Positions 42,109 through 49,487 of a stretch of DNA of 50,398 nucleotides are shown piece by piece. The notes under the pieces were generated by a model, which saw nothing but the letters and a program-made list of their open reading frames with translations, did no database searches and was not told where the DNA came from. Each line of letters starts with the position of its first letter. The stretch's first letter is position 1. Location: assembly GCF_015845845.1 (NCBI RefSeq), contig NZ_LDIG01000198.1:1-50398 (forward strand), read 5' to 3'. The position numbers were made by a program, and so were the translations under genes. The stretch comes from Paenibacillus dendritiformis. GTDB lineage: Bacteria > Bacillota > Bacilli > Paenibacillales > Paenibacillaceae.

Positions 42109-42891
42109 ATGGAATCTTTATTACATATTGAACGGTTGACTGGCGGCTACAGTGTCGGCAGACCGGTTCTCCATGATATTACCTTCAAGGTCGAAGCCGG
42201 CCAGATGATCGGATTGATCGGGCTGAACGGCGCCGGGAAAAGCACGACGATGAAGCATATTCTCGGGCTGCTTGAGCCGCAATCCGGCAAGGTGACGCTG
42301 CAGGGCCGCACGCTGGCCGAAGCGCCGGAACAGTACCGGGCCGCATTGGCGTACGTGCCCGAGACCCCGCTGCTGTATGACGCCCTGACCGTGCGCGAGC
42401 ATCTGATCTGGACGGCGGCCGCTTACGGGGTGGACAAGGCCCGATTCGAGCAGCGGGCGGCCGAGCTCGCGCAGTTGTTCCAGATGGAGCCGCATCTGGA
42501 TAAGGCGGCCCAGCATCTGTCCAAGGGCATGAAGCAGAAGACGATGCTGATGTGCGCATTTGCGGTTCGCCCTCCGCTCTATATCATTGACGAGCCTTTC
42601 CTTGGCCTGGATCCGCTCGGCATCCGTTCGCTGCTTCAATATATGAAGAGCGTCAAGGAAGAAGGAGCGGCGCTGCTCGTCAGCTCGCATATTTTGTCCA
42701 CGATCGAGCATTATTGCGATGGCTTCGTCCTGCTGCACCAAGGAAGAGTGCTCGGGGCGGGCAGTCGGGAGGAACTGCGGGAGCAATGGAGCGGTCAATC
42801 CGGCCAGCCTGCCGAGGAGCGGCTGGAGGATCTCTTCTATACGTGGGTGACCGAAGCGCAGGAGGGCGGTGATCGTCCATGGAACGGATAA
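42109..42891 (+). CDS. ecsA: ABC transporter ATP-binding protein EcsA
   Basis: A 260-residue ABC ATPase with Walker A GLNGAGKST (38-46), signature LSKGMKQK, Walker B LYIIDEPFLGLD and switch histidine in VSSHILSTIE. With EcsB it forms the Ecs system, which in B. subtilis affects secretion, RasP-dependent regulated proteolysis and competence. The EcsA assignment rests on the fused layout with ecsB and on the short ATPase length. It overlaps ecsB by 13 bases. The array of lipoproteins lies just upstream, but Ecs is of exporter type and gives no ready partner for solute-binding proteins. Confidence 0.88.
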   Translation: MESLLHIERLTGGYSVGRPVLHDITFKVEAGQMIGLIGLNGAGKSTTMKHILGLLEPQSGKVTLQGRTLAEAPEQYRAALAYVPETPLLYDALTVREHLIWTAAAYGVDKARFEQRAAELAQLFQMEPHLDKAAQHLSKGMKQKTMLMCAFAVRPPLYIIDEPFLGLDPLGIRSLLQYMKSVKEEGAALLVSSHILSTIEHYCDGFVLLHQGRVLGAGSREELREQWSGQSGQPAEERLEDLFYTWVTEAQEGGDRPWNG

Positions 42892-44132
42892 CCCCCCGGG
42901 AAGCGGACGGAACCTCTCCGTTCGACGCCGGCCGGTTATGGGAGGAGCGCCGGCAGCGATTTTGGAGGCAGGTCATTCCTTATTTAGGGTATGTCGCACA
43001 GAGCGGTCTGGCCATTGTGCTCGTCTTGGGATTCATAACCGGGACGGCATTTTACGCCAACTATCTGGATCGCATTCCGCCCGGCTTCCCGGTTCGCGAG
43101 CTGGTGCTGCTTCTGGTCGCGCCGGCGACGGCTTACATGACCTACCGCACGTTCCTGGAGCCGCCGGATCTGGTCTTCCTGCTGCGGGTGGAAGGGCGGC
43201 TTAGCGGTTACATGAAGCGGAGCATCCGCTACAGTCTCATCCCGAGAATGCTGCTGCCGCTGATGGTATGGACCGTGCTGTGGCCGTTATACCATCGGGC
43301 GGACCCGGAACCGAAGCATTTTGCGCTGATGCTGGCCGTCATCTTGCTGCTGAAGAGCGTCGCTGCCGTCGGAAGCTGGGGAGAACGGCAGATGAGCGAT
43401 CCGTCCATCCGCAGAGCGAGCCGATGGCTGCGCTATGCTTGGGTTTGGGGAGCCATGGCGAGCTGGCTGTGGCTGAGCCTTCCGGCGGCGGCGCTGATTA
43501 CGGGAGCTGCGGGACTAGGCTATATCGGCTGGACGGTTACCCGGAGCAGGCTCCGTTTTCCATGGGAACGCCACATTGAGGCGGAGCGGGTTCATGCGAG
43601 CCGGGTATTTCTGCTCCTCTCGAACTTCGTCGACATCGCCGTCACGGAAGAGCGCCGGTATATGCGGCCTTGGCTGAAGCGGTTCGGCGACCGCCATGCC
43701 TACCGGCCTCAAGCGGCTTACCGCTATTTGCTGGCGAAGACATTCGCCCGCAGCGAGCTGCTGGGCATTCTGATTCGTCTCATCGTCATCGGCCTGCTCG
43801 CCTTATTGTGGGTACGGGACTCCGTCTGGAGCGCCGCGGCTTACGGGCTGCTCCTGCTCGTTATCGGAGCCCAGCTGCATACCTTGTTCACGTATCACCG
43901 GCATGATGTCATGCGAAGCATTTATCCGCTGCCGCCTCACGCCCGGCACGAAGCCGCGCTGCGAATGAGCACAGCCATCCATCTAGGCTCCGCCATCGTC
44001 CTGCTGATCCCGCTCTGGCTGGGCGCGACGGCCTGGAGCTTCAAGGGAGCCGCCGCGGCGGGCGGATTCGCGCTCGTGCTGTTATTTCGGCTCAAGCGTG
44101 CCAAGCGGCGAGAGGACGATGATGAAGCCTAA
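42879..44132 (+). CDS. ecsB: ABC transporter permease EcsB
   Basis: A 417-residue membrane protein with about eight to ten hydrophobic segments in two groups (40-200 and 290-405), and a central cytosolic stretch rich in Arg (RLRFPWERHIEAERVHASRV then EERRYMRPWLKRFGDRHAYR). This layout, and the FWRQVIPYLGYVAQSGLAIV opening, match EcsB. Its start lies within ecsA, so both are translated together. The C-terminus is short and charged (RLKRAKRREDDDEA). Confidence 0.88.
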   Translation: MERITPREADGTSPFDAGRLWEERRQRFWRQVIPYLGYVAQSGLAIVLVLGFITGTAFYANYLDRIPPGFPVRELVLLLVAPATAYMTYRTFLEPPDLVFLLRVEGRLSGYMKRSIRYSLIPRMLLPLMVWTVLWPLYHRADPEPKHFALMLAVILLLKSVAAVGSWGERQMSDPSIRRASRWLRYAWVWGAMASWLWLSLPAAALITGAAGLGYIGWTVTRSRLRFPWERHIEAERVHASRVFLLLSNFVDIAVTEERRYMRPWLKRFGDRHAYRPQAAYRYLLAKTFARSELLGILIRLIVIGLLALLWVRDSVWSAAAYGLLLLVIGAQLHTLFTYHRHDVMRSIYPLPPHARHEAALRMSTAIHLGSAIVLLIPLWLGATAWSFKGAAAAGGFALVLLFRLKRAKRREDDDEA

Positions 44133-44142
44133 AGACAACAAT

Positions 44143-44180
44143 GAAGGGTATCCAGCGCCTGAGACCGCGGGATACCCTTC
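44143..44180. terminator. Bidirectional terminator between ecsB and glpX
   Basis: GAAGGGTATCC (44143-44153) pairs perfectly with GGATACCCTTC (44170-44180), followed by TTGCTTC on the plus strand. It sits between the convergent ecsB and glpX genes. Confidence 0.75.
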
Positions 44181-44217
44181 TTGCTTCGTGAATCCGGTCG
44201 CGGAGGAGCCCCGGCGC

Positions 44218-45237
44218 CTATATCGCATCGGAGCGTCTGTCCGCCGAGGCAGACGCGACCTCCGGCATCACGGCATCCGGCTGCAGGGAGCAGGGATCCA
44301 TCGCGTGCAGCGTGCGGACGAAGCGCAGAGTGCCGGTCTTCGAGCGCAGCACGAGCGAATGGGTCTCCGCGTAATTGCCCGACGTGTTCCGCACACCTTG
44401 CAGCACATCCCCCGGCGTGATCCCCGTCGCCGCGAAGATGACATCGCCGCGCCCGCACAGATCCTCCGTATGCAGCAGCCGATCGGGCGGATGAACCCCC
44501 ATCGCGAGGCAACGGTTCCATTCCTCTTCGCCGGCCGGCATCAGACGAGCCTGCATCTCTCCGCCCATGCAGCGCAGAGCGGCCGCGGCCAAGACGCCTT
44601 CCGGGGCGCCGCCCGAGCCGACATACAGATCGACGCCGGATTCCGAAAAGGCCGTGGCCAGCGCACCTGCGACATCGCCCGCTTCAAGCAGCTTCAGCCG
44701 GACGCCGGCGCGCCGCAGGGCGGCGATCTCGGCGGCATGGCGTTCCCGATCGAGAATGGACACTGTCAGCTCCGATACATCGCGCCCCAAGACGGTGGCT
44801 GCCTTCCGCACCGTCCACTCGAGCGGATCATCCAGATGGAGATGGCCTCTAAGCCGCGGGCCGCAGGCCAGCTTGCGCATATACATATCGGGCGCATGGA
44901 GCAGTTGCCCCCGGTCCGCTATCGCGATGACGGACAACGCTCCGTTCAATCCTTTGGCTACCAATTCCGTGCCTTCGACGGGGTCTACCGCGACATCCGC
45001 CTCCGAGCCTTCCCCGGATCCGACCGATTCTCCGATGGCGAGCATTGGCGCCTCATCCATTTCCCCTTCCCCGATCACGACCGTACCTCGAATCGGAACC
45101 GAAGCGAACATGCTGCGCATCATGCGGGTCGCCGCGTCATCCGCCTCATCGGAACGCCCCCGGCCAATCCATTGCGCCGATGCCAGGGCCGCCGCTTCGG
45201 TCACGCGAACACATTCCAAACTTAATTGTCGATCCAT
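44218..45237 (-). CDS. glpX: Class II fructose-1,6-bisphosphatase (GlpX)
   Basis: Hydrolyses fructose 1,6-bisphosphate to fructose 6-phosphate, the committed gluconeogenic step; 339 residues, normal for the GlpX class. Motifs: IGEGEMDEAPML (55-66), the metal/phosphate site DPVEGT (85-90, usually DPIEGT), then GGAPEGVLAAAALRCMGGEM and FAATGITPGDVL. Class II enzymes also act on sedoheptulose bisphosphate. AGGAGTGGTG precedes ATG 45237. It diverges from the SR1P-like gene across a region with CcpN boxes, which suggests repression when glucose is available. Confidence 0.92.
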   Translation of the reverse strand: MDRQLSLECVRVTEAAALASAQWIGRGRSDEADDAATRMMRSMFASVPIRGTVVIGEGEMDEAPMLAIGESVGSGEGSEADVAVDPVEGTELVAKGLNGALSVIAIADRGQLLHAPDMYMRKLACGPRLRGHLHLDDPLEWTVRKAATVLGRDVSELTVSILDRERHAAEIAALRRAGVRLKLLEAGDVAGALATAFSESGVDLYVGSGGAPEGVLAAAALRCMGGEMQARLMPAGEEEWNRCLAMGVHPPDRLLHTEDLCGRGDVIFAATGITPGDVLQGVRNTSGNYAETHSLVLRSKTGTLRFVRTLHAMDPCSLQPDAVMPEVASASADRRSDAI

Positions 45238-45284
45238 ACTTGTTCACCACTCCTGATTATGACGTATTAAATAATTAAATATTG

Positions 45285-45312
45285 TGTGTTATTAAATAAT
45301 ATGATATATAAT
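45285..45312 (+). promoter_or_regulatory. CcpN box overlapping a promoter
   Basis: TATGATATATA (45300-45310) matches all 11 positions of the CcpN consensus TRTGHYATAYW as I recall it, and TGTGTTATTAA (45285-45295) matches 9. TATAAT (45307-45312) overlaps the first box, with TTGTGT (45282-45287) 19 bp upstream. Binding there would block the rightward promoter toward the SR1P-like gene, and perhaps glpX. The ccpN gene itself lies 1.4 kb downstream. Confidence 0.6.
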
Positions 45313-45390
45313 ATGGAAAAGCAATCCGTTATTTTGTCCAGTCAAACGAATTGTTGCAAGAATATGATGGATTATGCCGTCATATTTATA

Positions 45391-45459
45391 GGGTATCAGC
45401 CAGATGCTTCCGCGATCACCGTCATTAATGACACCATAATGCATCGCGTCAGGATACCC
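45391..45459 (+). ncRNA. Structured leader RNA before the SR1P-like gene
   Basis: Three nested stems: GGGTATC (45391-45397) with GATACCC (45453-45459), CGCGAT (45411-45416) with ATCGCG (45443-45448), and the self-complementary GTCATTAATGAC (45421-45432). GATGC (45403) and GCATC (45441) offer an alternative fold. It would lie about 70-140 bases into the transcript from the CcpN-controlled promoter. A regulatory leader or the RNA part of an SR1-like dual-function RNA is inferred from position only. Confidence 0.4.
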
Positions 45460-45490
45460 GTCACGATGACTGAGGAGAGGTGGATGTGTG

Positions 45491-45664
45491 ATGGAACAAA
45501 CCCAATGCAAGCCCTTATTGGGCGCCATTCTATGCAAACAATGCAACCGGTTTATCGCAGAACAAGATACGGAGCGGGTAACGGTCTATTACATGGACTG
45601 CAAATCACATGGCTGTCACGAGGATGCGGCACCGGAAAGAGAGGTACAGCACCTTGAAGTCTAG
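45491..45664 (+). CDS. SR1P-family small peptide (GapA-binding type)
   Basis: A 57-residue Cys-rich peptide. GAILCKQCNRFIAEQDTERV then TVYYMDCKSHGC aligns by eye with B. subtilis SR1P (GTIVCQDCNEAIHYFEDEKV then TTLYGTCCGQC), the peptide encoded in the dual-function RNA SR1 that binds glyceraldehyde-3-phosphate dehydrogenase GapA. Two CxxC-type pairs suggest zinc binding. Start at ATG 45491, or GTG 45488 just ahead; GGAGAGG is 8-14 bases upstream. Its stop lies inside the next gene (11-base overlap). In B. subtilis sr1 is repressed by CcpN, and here a CcpN box sits at its promoter. Confidence 0.7.
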   Translation: MEQTQCKPLLGAILCKQCNRFIAEQDTERVTVYYMDCKSHGCHEDAAPEREVQHLEV

Positions 45665-46550
45665 TGCGCAGCCGGCATGGCATCAGGAAGCGGAATGGAG
45701 CGAGGGCGGGCAGGCAACGTATTTTCGCCTCATCCGCCGCACCGGTTCCGCCTGGGGTCACCTATGGGATGAAGACAGATCAGGGCAGAGAGCAGTGTTC
45801 AGCCGCACGGTCATGCGCTGCTGGAAGCGTTCAGACATTCAATTTGCGCTCAGCCAGGAAGCCGCCCACATCTTGCTCACCGCAGGCGCGGAGCCGCTCT
45901 TGACGCCGGAACGAATCCGGCTGGTGAGGGAGATGCTGCAGTCGGCCAATGCGGCGGAGCGAGACGCCGCTTCTCGCAAGCTGGTTCCGTTCATGACCTC
46001 GGAATATGAGTCCTTCATCAAGGCGGCCTCATCATCCCGCCCCGTCCATCTATATATCGTTCTGGCGGATGCCCGCTTGAAGGAAGCGCTGCCGAGCCTG
46101 ACGGATATCGAGCAGCGGATGGAAGTGCTGCAGCGTCTGGCCGCCGAATCGGAAGGACGCAGCCTTGATAAGCTGAATCAGCAGTGGTTCGTGCTGCGCC
46201 GCTGGAAGGAATGGCTTCTCGGCGACGAGGACCGGAAGCCGGCGTTCATCTCGGACGCCGTGCCGGATTGGATAGACATGCAGGCGGAGGCGCTGTTCCG
46301 GGCGGTCGATCGCTGTTACCGGACCGGCAGCAAAGCTCATGTCACCGTCATGCTTCCGTATCATCCGGAGGCATGGGAGAAGCATGTCCGCATGGCCCGA
46401 TCTGCCGCCGAGCAGATTATGGGCGAGACCGCCAAGCGAAGCGGTCCGTTAGTCGGCCTCTGGATTGCGGGCGATGAAGCGGAGGTAGATGAAGATGAGC
46501 GGATTGCGGATGCGGATATCGTATGGAAATGTTCCTTCTCCCCTTATTAA
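45654..46550 (+). CDS. Conserved-looking protein of unknown function
   Basis: A 298-residue soluble protein that I do not recognise. TTG 45654 is chosen because GAGAGG lies 9 bases upstream inside the SR1P-like gene; the frame is open further left without a site. Visible features: ATYFRLIRRTGSAWGHLWDE near the start, a helical middle with many Arg and Glu, WFVLRRWKEWLL near residue 180, and an acidic end (GDEAEVDEDERIADADIVW). No signal peptide, membrane segment or known motif. Overlap with the SR1P-like gene suggests coupled translation, and a terminator follows, so the two form one unit. Confidence 0.7.
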   Translation: MKSSAQPAWHQEAEWSEGGQATYFRLIRRTGSAWGHLWDEDRSGQRAVFSRTVMRCWKRSDIQFALSQEAAHILLTAGAEPLLTPERIRLVREMLQSANAAERDAASRKLVPFMTSEYESFIKAASSSRPVHLYIVLADARLKEALPSLTDIEQRMEVLQRLAAESEGRSLDKLNQQWFVLRRWKEWLLGDEDRKPAFISDAVPDWIDMQAEALFRAVDRCYRTGSKAHVTVMLPYHPEAWEKHVRMARSAAEQIMGETAKRSGPLVGLWIAGDEAEVDEDERIADADIVWKCSFSPY

Positions 46551-46555
46551 GCATG

Positions 46556-46597
46556 GAGACGATCTTCCTGCCCGGCAGCGAAGATCGTCTCTTCTGT
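46556..46597 (+). terminator. Intrinsic terminator before ccpN
   Basis: GAGACGATCTTC (46556-46567) pairs perfectly with GAAGATCGTCTC (46580-46591), then TTCTGTT. Confidence 0.8.
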
Positions 46598-46603
46598 TGG
46601 GTA

Positions 46604-46633
46604 TTGATGGAAGCCGCCGAATTGCAGTACAAT
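46604..46633 (+). promoter_or_regulatory. ccpN promoter
   Basis: TTGATG (46604-46609) and TACAAT (46628-46633), 18 bp apart, lie directly after the terminator. Transcription would begin near 46640, only about 13 bases before the first in-frame ATG of ccpN. Confidence 0.55.
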
Positions 46634-46652
46634 GTAGGGACTGAAGCTGCGC

Positions 46653-47318
46653 ATGAACATGAATCATGTCGAGGAAAAGGGGGGATGCGCCATTCAACTT
46701 ACGCCGCGCCAATCAGAAATCGTACAGCTCGTGCAACGGTCCGCGCCGATTACCGGCGAGCAGATCGCAGAGCAGCTCGGGATCAGCCGGCCGACGATTC
46801 GATCCGATCTTTCCGTGCTTGTCATGCTGGGGTATTTGGATGCCAAGCCGAAGGTCGGTTATTTCCCGGGAAACATTACGGCAGGCGCTCCTAGCGAGCC
46901 ATTGAACATTCGAGTACAGGACGTACAGAGCATGCCCATCATCGTCCGGGACACTTCCACTGTTCATGATGCCGTGGTCACGTTATTTTTGGAGAATGTA
47001 GGAAGCCTGATTGTAGCTGATGATGAGGGGATGCTGCTTGGCGTCGTCTCGAGAAAAGATTTGTTGAAGGTAACGCTCGGCAATGCGGTGGCGGGCACGA
47101 TGCCGGTCAGCTTCGTGATGACGCGCACGCCGCTGATTACCGTGAAGCCGGAGGATTCGATTATCGAGGCCGCCAAAAAGCTGGACGAGCATGATATCGA
47201 TACGCTGCCTGTCGTTGTACAACGAGGAGATGCGTCCAACGACAAATGGGAGGTCGTTGGGCGGATATCCAAGACGACGATCCTGAAAGTATTTCTTCGC
47301 CAGGCGAAGGGCAGGTAA
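46653..47318 (+). CDS. ccpN: CcpN, repressor of gluconeogenic genes (HTH plus two CBS domains)
   Basis: A repressor of the CcpN/YqzB family: N-terminal helix-turn-helix (QLTPRQSEIVQLVQRSAPIT, then QIAEQLGISRPTIRSDLSVL) and two CBS domains (MPIIVRDTSTVHDAVVTLFL, GVVSRKDLLKVTLG, VMTRTPLITVKPEDSIIEAA). In B. subtilis it represses gapB, pckA and sr1 on glucose and senses ATP/ADP. The given start is ATG 46653 (221 residues), but a strong AAAAGGGGGG at 46675-46684 sits 7 bases before an in-frame ATT (46692), whose product, MQLTPRQ, fits the family start better. Cotranscribed with yqfL 24 bp downstream, as in B. subtilis. Confidence 0.9.
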   Translation: MNMNHVEEKGGCAIQLTPRQSEIVQLVQRSAPITGEQIAEQLGISRPTIRSDLSVLVMLGYLDAKPKVGYFPGNITAGAPSEPLNIRVQDVQSMPIIVRDTSTVHDAVVTLFLENVGSLIVADDEGMLLGVVSRKDLLKVTLGNAVAGTMPVSFVMTRTPLITVKPEDSIIEAAKKLDEHDIDTLPVVVQRGDASNDKWEVVGRISKTTILKVFLRQAKGR

Positions 47319-47342
47319 AGGAAGGGAAGGGGAAGCGCAAGC

Positions 47343-48164
47343 ATGGGAGAATCGAGCCAACAATCTCCATACATTGTAACGGTATGCTCCGATTCGCTGG
47401 GAGATACCGCTGAATCCGTCGTACGGGCGGCCGCACGGCAATTCCATGGGCAGGAAATTATCATTCAACGGAAGAGCCATGTGAAGCAAGAGGATGAAAT
47501 CAGAGCGTTGATGGAGCAGGTGAGCCGCGAAGGCGGCTTCGTCGCCTATACGCTGGTGCAGCCCGAGCTTCGGGAAATGATGAAGGAAGAGGCGATTCGG
47601 CTCGGCGTGCGAGCGGTCGATATTATGGGGCCGATGATGCAAGCATTCATCGATACGTTCAACGACTCACCGAAGCGTCAGCCCGGATTGCTTCATACGA
47701 TGGATGACGATTATTTTCGCCGCATGGAGGCCATCGAATTCACGGTCAAATGCGATGACGGGAAGGATACGACGGCGATTGCGGAAGCGGATATCGTCCT
47801 GATCGGCCCTTCTCGCACCTCGAAGACGCCGTTAAGCGTCTTCTTGAGCCACAAGGGCTACAAAGTCGCCAATATTCCGTTATCGCCGGAAGTGAAGCCG
47901 CCGCAGGAAATATACCGCATGCCCGGCGAGCGCATCTTCATGCTGACGATGCCGGCTGAGCGGCTGCTTCGCATCCGGGAAGAGAGGCTGAAGAATCTGG
48001 GCCTTCCGCATAGCTCTATGTATTGCTCCGCCGAGCGGATCCAGGAGGAGCTGGATTATGCGGCCATGCTGGCCGACAAATGGAATTGCCATGTTTTTGA
48101 TGTATCCGACAAAGCGATTGAAGAGACGGCGAACGCCATTATCCGGCTGCTTCCGCCTTCATAA
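47343..48164 (+). CDS. yqfL: Pyruvate, phosphate dikinase regulatory protein (YqfL)
   Basis: A 273-residue DUF299 protein: a bifunctional kinase/pyrophosphorylase that switches pyruvate phosphate dikinase (or PEP synthase) by ADP-dependent threonine phosphorylation and phosphate-dependent removal. The nucleotide-binding loop GPSRTSKTPLS is at 155-165. In B. subtilis yqfL follows ccpN and has also been reported to assist CcpN activity, so the pair acts on the same gluconeogenic switch. AAGGAAGGGGAAG precedes ATG 47343. Ends 2 bp before a strong terminator. Confidence 0.92.
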   Translation: MGESSQQSPYIVTVCSDSLGDTAESVVRAAARQFHGQEIIIQRKSHVKQEDEIRALMEQVSREGGFVAYTLVQPELREMMKEEAIRLGVRAVDIMGPMMQAFIDTFNDSPKRQPGLLHTMDDDYFRRMEAIEFTVKCDDGKDTTAIAEADIVLIGPSRTSKTPLSVFLSHKGYKVANIPLSPEVKPPQEIYRMPGERIFMLTMPAERLLRIREERLKNLGLPHSSMYCSAERIQEELDYAAMLADKWNCHVFDVSDKAIEETANAIIRLLPPS

Positions 48165-48165
48165 C

Positions 48166-48216
48166 GGAAGGGGTTGTCTCATAAGCAGTTTTCGCTGCCG
48201 TGAGACAGCCCCTTCC
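48166..48216 (+). terminator. Terminator of ccpN-yqfL, part of a dispersed repeat
   Basis: GGAAGGGGTTGTCTCA (48166-48181) pairs with TGAGACAGCCCCTTCC (48201-48216), one wobble, with an inner GCAG/CTGC stem. The right arm begins a sequence shared with the 24.6 kb repeat, so the terminator and the repeat form one element. Confidence 0.8.
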
Positions 48217-48434
48217 TGCTTCTTACCGCTCGACTTGCCGGATAACTGCGAAAATGCAGTTTTCCCTTATGACGGTTATTCTGTTGCAGGAAATTCTGCA
48301 AAATTGCATCAAAATCAGCATGCCAAGGTGGATTGCAAGCAAAAATAGGCGAAAAGGATGCGCTTTTGCAGGAATTGCATCAGATGGCGGTTGCAATCAC
48401 GCAAATTCCTGCAAAATTGCAGGATTCGCTGCCC
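48201..48434 (+). repeat. Dispersed TGCA-rich intergenic repeat, copy 3
   Basis: From the hairpin arm TGAGACAGCCCC it continues with CGCTCGACT, GCCG, AACTGC, AAAATGCA, TTTTCC, TTATGACG, then four or more variants of TTGCAGGAA/ATTCCTGCAAAA down to 48434. The first 75 bases align with the minus strand of 24670-24570. No gene is present in 48165-48481. Confidence 0.7.
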
Positions 48435-48481
48435 GCTGCCCCATCCATCTTCCGCCGCTCGGCCCTCAAGGCAGCCGGCTG

Positions 48482-49429
48482 TCACTCCTCGTCCGCGACG
48501 ACCGCTTCGGCAGCCAGGGCATGGACAAGCGCCTGGGTCTCGCAGGCTTCGCGGCCATCGGTAAGGGGCCGGCCGCCGTGGGTGATGCAGCCGATAAAGT
48601 GCAGAACCGCATCCTCGAAGCCTCTAATCTTCGCCACGGAAGTCCAGGAACCCGCAGATTCGAAGCGGCTGGCTCCGTTCTCCTCGACGGTCAGTTCGGA
48701 CAGATTGCGCACCCGGTGGGTGGAGACGGGGCCGATCCGTTCGACCAGCTCCACATCAATGCCAGCCTGGCGGTGCATGGCTGCAAAGAGGGACGGGCCT
48801 TTGCCGGCGGCCGGCGTGAACAGGTGATGAACATCGAGCAAATGCCCCTGCGAATTAATATGAACCCGTCCTGACCAACGCAGCGCTTCGCCGGATGCGC
48901 GGCTGAAATGGCGCACGAGATCGATGACGTGAATATAATCGTCCAGCAGCGTGTCCAGATAAGGAACAGGCTTCACCTTCCCGGCGCGGTGCTTCTCGAT
49001 GCGGATCCAGGAGGCTTGCGCCGCCTCCGATGCCAGCGCTTCATAGCGCGGGGCGAACCTGCGGTTGAAGCCGACCATCAACGTGCGTCCCAGCTTCTCG
49101 CTCAGCTCCGCCAATGCCTCCGCTTGCTCCAGCGTGGCGGCAAGCGGCTTGTCGACATAGACATCGATGCCGCGCCGGAGCAGCTCGGCGACAATTTCGT
49201 AATGGGAATCCGTCGAGCTGTGAACGAACATGGCGTCGCAATCTTCGGCGAGGCGTCCGATGCTCGCATAAGGCGCGATCCGATGCTGGGCGCATACGGC
49301 GAGACGCTTCGCTTCGTTCGGCGTGTACGCGCCGACGAGCGTCCATTTCTCGGCGCGGCTGAGCACCGGCAAATAGGCCTTCTGCGCAATGCTTCCCAAG
49401 CCGACGATGCCAATCCGGGGTACTCTCAT
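48482..49429 (-). CDS. Gfo/Idh/MocA-family oxidoreductase, YceM/MviM-like
   Basis: A 315-residue NAD(P)-dependent oxidoreductase. The Rossmann motif is GIVGLGSIAQKAYLPVLSRA (about 7-26); the conserved blocks VHSSTDSHYE, VDKPLA (EKP-type catalytic lysine), LMVGFNRRFAPRYEAL and TLLDDYIHVIDLV match E. coli YceM closely. ATG 49429 is chosen because GGGAGGAG stands 7 bases upstream; the in-frame ATG at 49522 would lie within the intron. Substrate unknown, sugar derivatives likely. Its upstream region is cut by a group II intron. Confidence 0.9.
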   Translation of the reverse strand: MRVPRIGIVGLGSIAQKAYLPVLSRAEKWTLVGAYTPNEAKRLAVCAQHRIAPYASIGRLAEDCDAMFVHSSTDSHYEIVAELLRRGIDVYVDKPLAATLEQAEALAELSEKLGRTLMVGFNRRFAPRYEALASEAAQASWIRIEKHRAGKVKPVPYLDTLLDDYIHVIDLVRHFSRASGEALRWSGRVHINSQGHLLDVHHLFTPAAGKGPSLFAAMHRQAGIDVELVERIGPVSTHRVRNLSELTVEENGASRFESAGSWTSVAKIRGFEDAVLHFIGCITHGGRPLTDGREACETQALVHALAAEAVVADEE

Positions 49430-49453
49430 CTTGATGCTCCTCCCTTTCATGCC

Positions 49454-49483
49454 GAAGCCGGCAGCCTGTCGGCTGCCGGCTTC
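49454..49483. terminator. 13-bp perfect stem-loop at the intron insertion site
   Basis: GAAGCCGGCAGCC (49454-49466) pairs perfectly with GGCTGCCGGCTTC (49471-49483) around TGTC. The intron begins 4 bases after the stem. Group IIC introns use such terminator-like stem-loops as targets. The T-rich side is short (TTCTTCG), so termination strength is uncertain. Confidence 0.7.
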
Positions 49484-49487
49484 TTCG

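Noticed and set aside
30737-42891. Taking EcsA/EcsB as the transporter of the lipoprotein array
   Set aside because: EcsB does not resemble importer permeases with EAA loops, ecsA has its own promoter-like TATAAT, and a broken copy H stands between.
45286-45657. A 123-codon frame covering the structured leader and the SR1P-like gene
   Set aside because: It overlaps the Cys-rich SR1P-like frame in another register, lacks a ribosome binding site, and its sequence shows no family.
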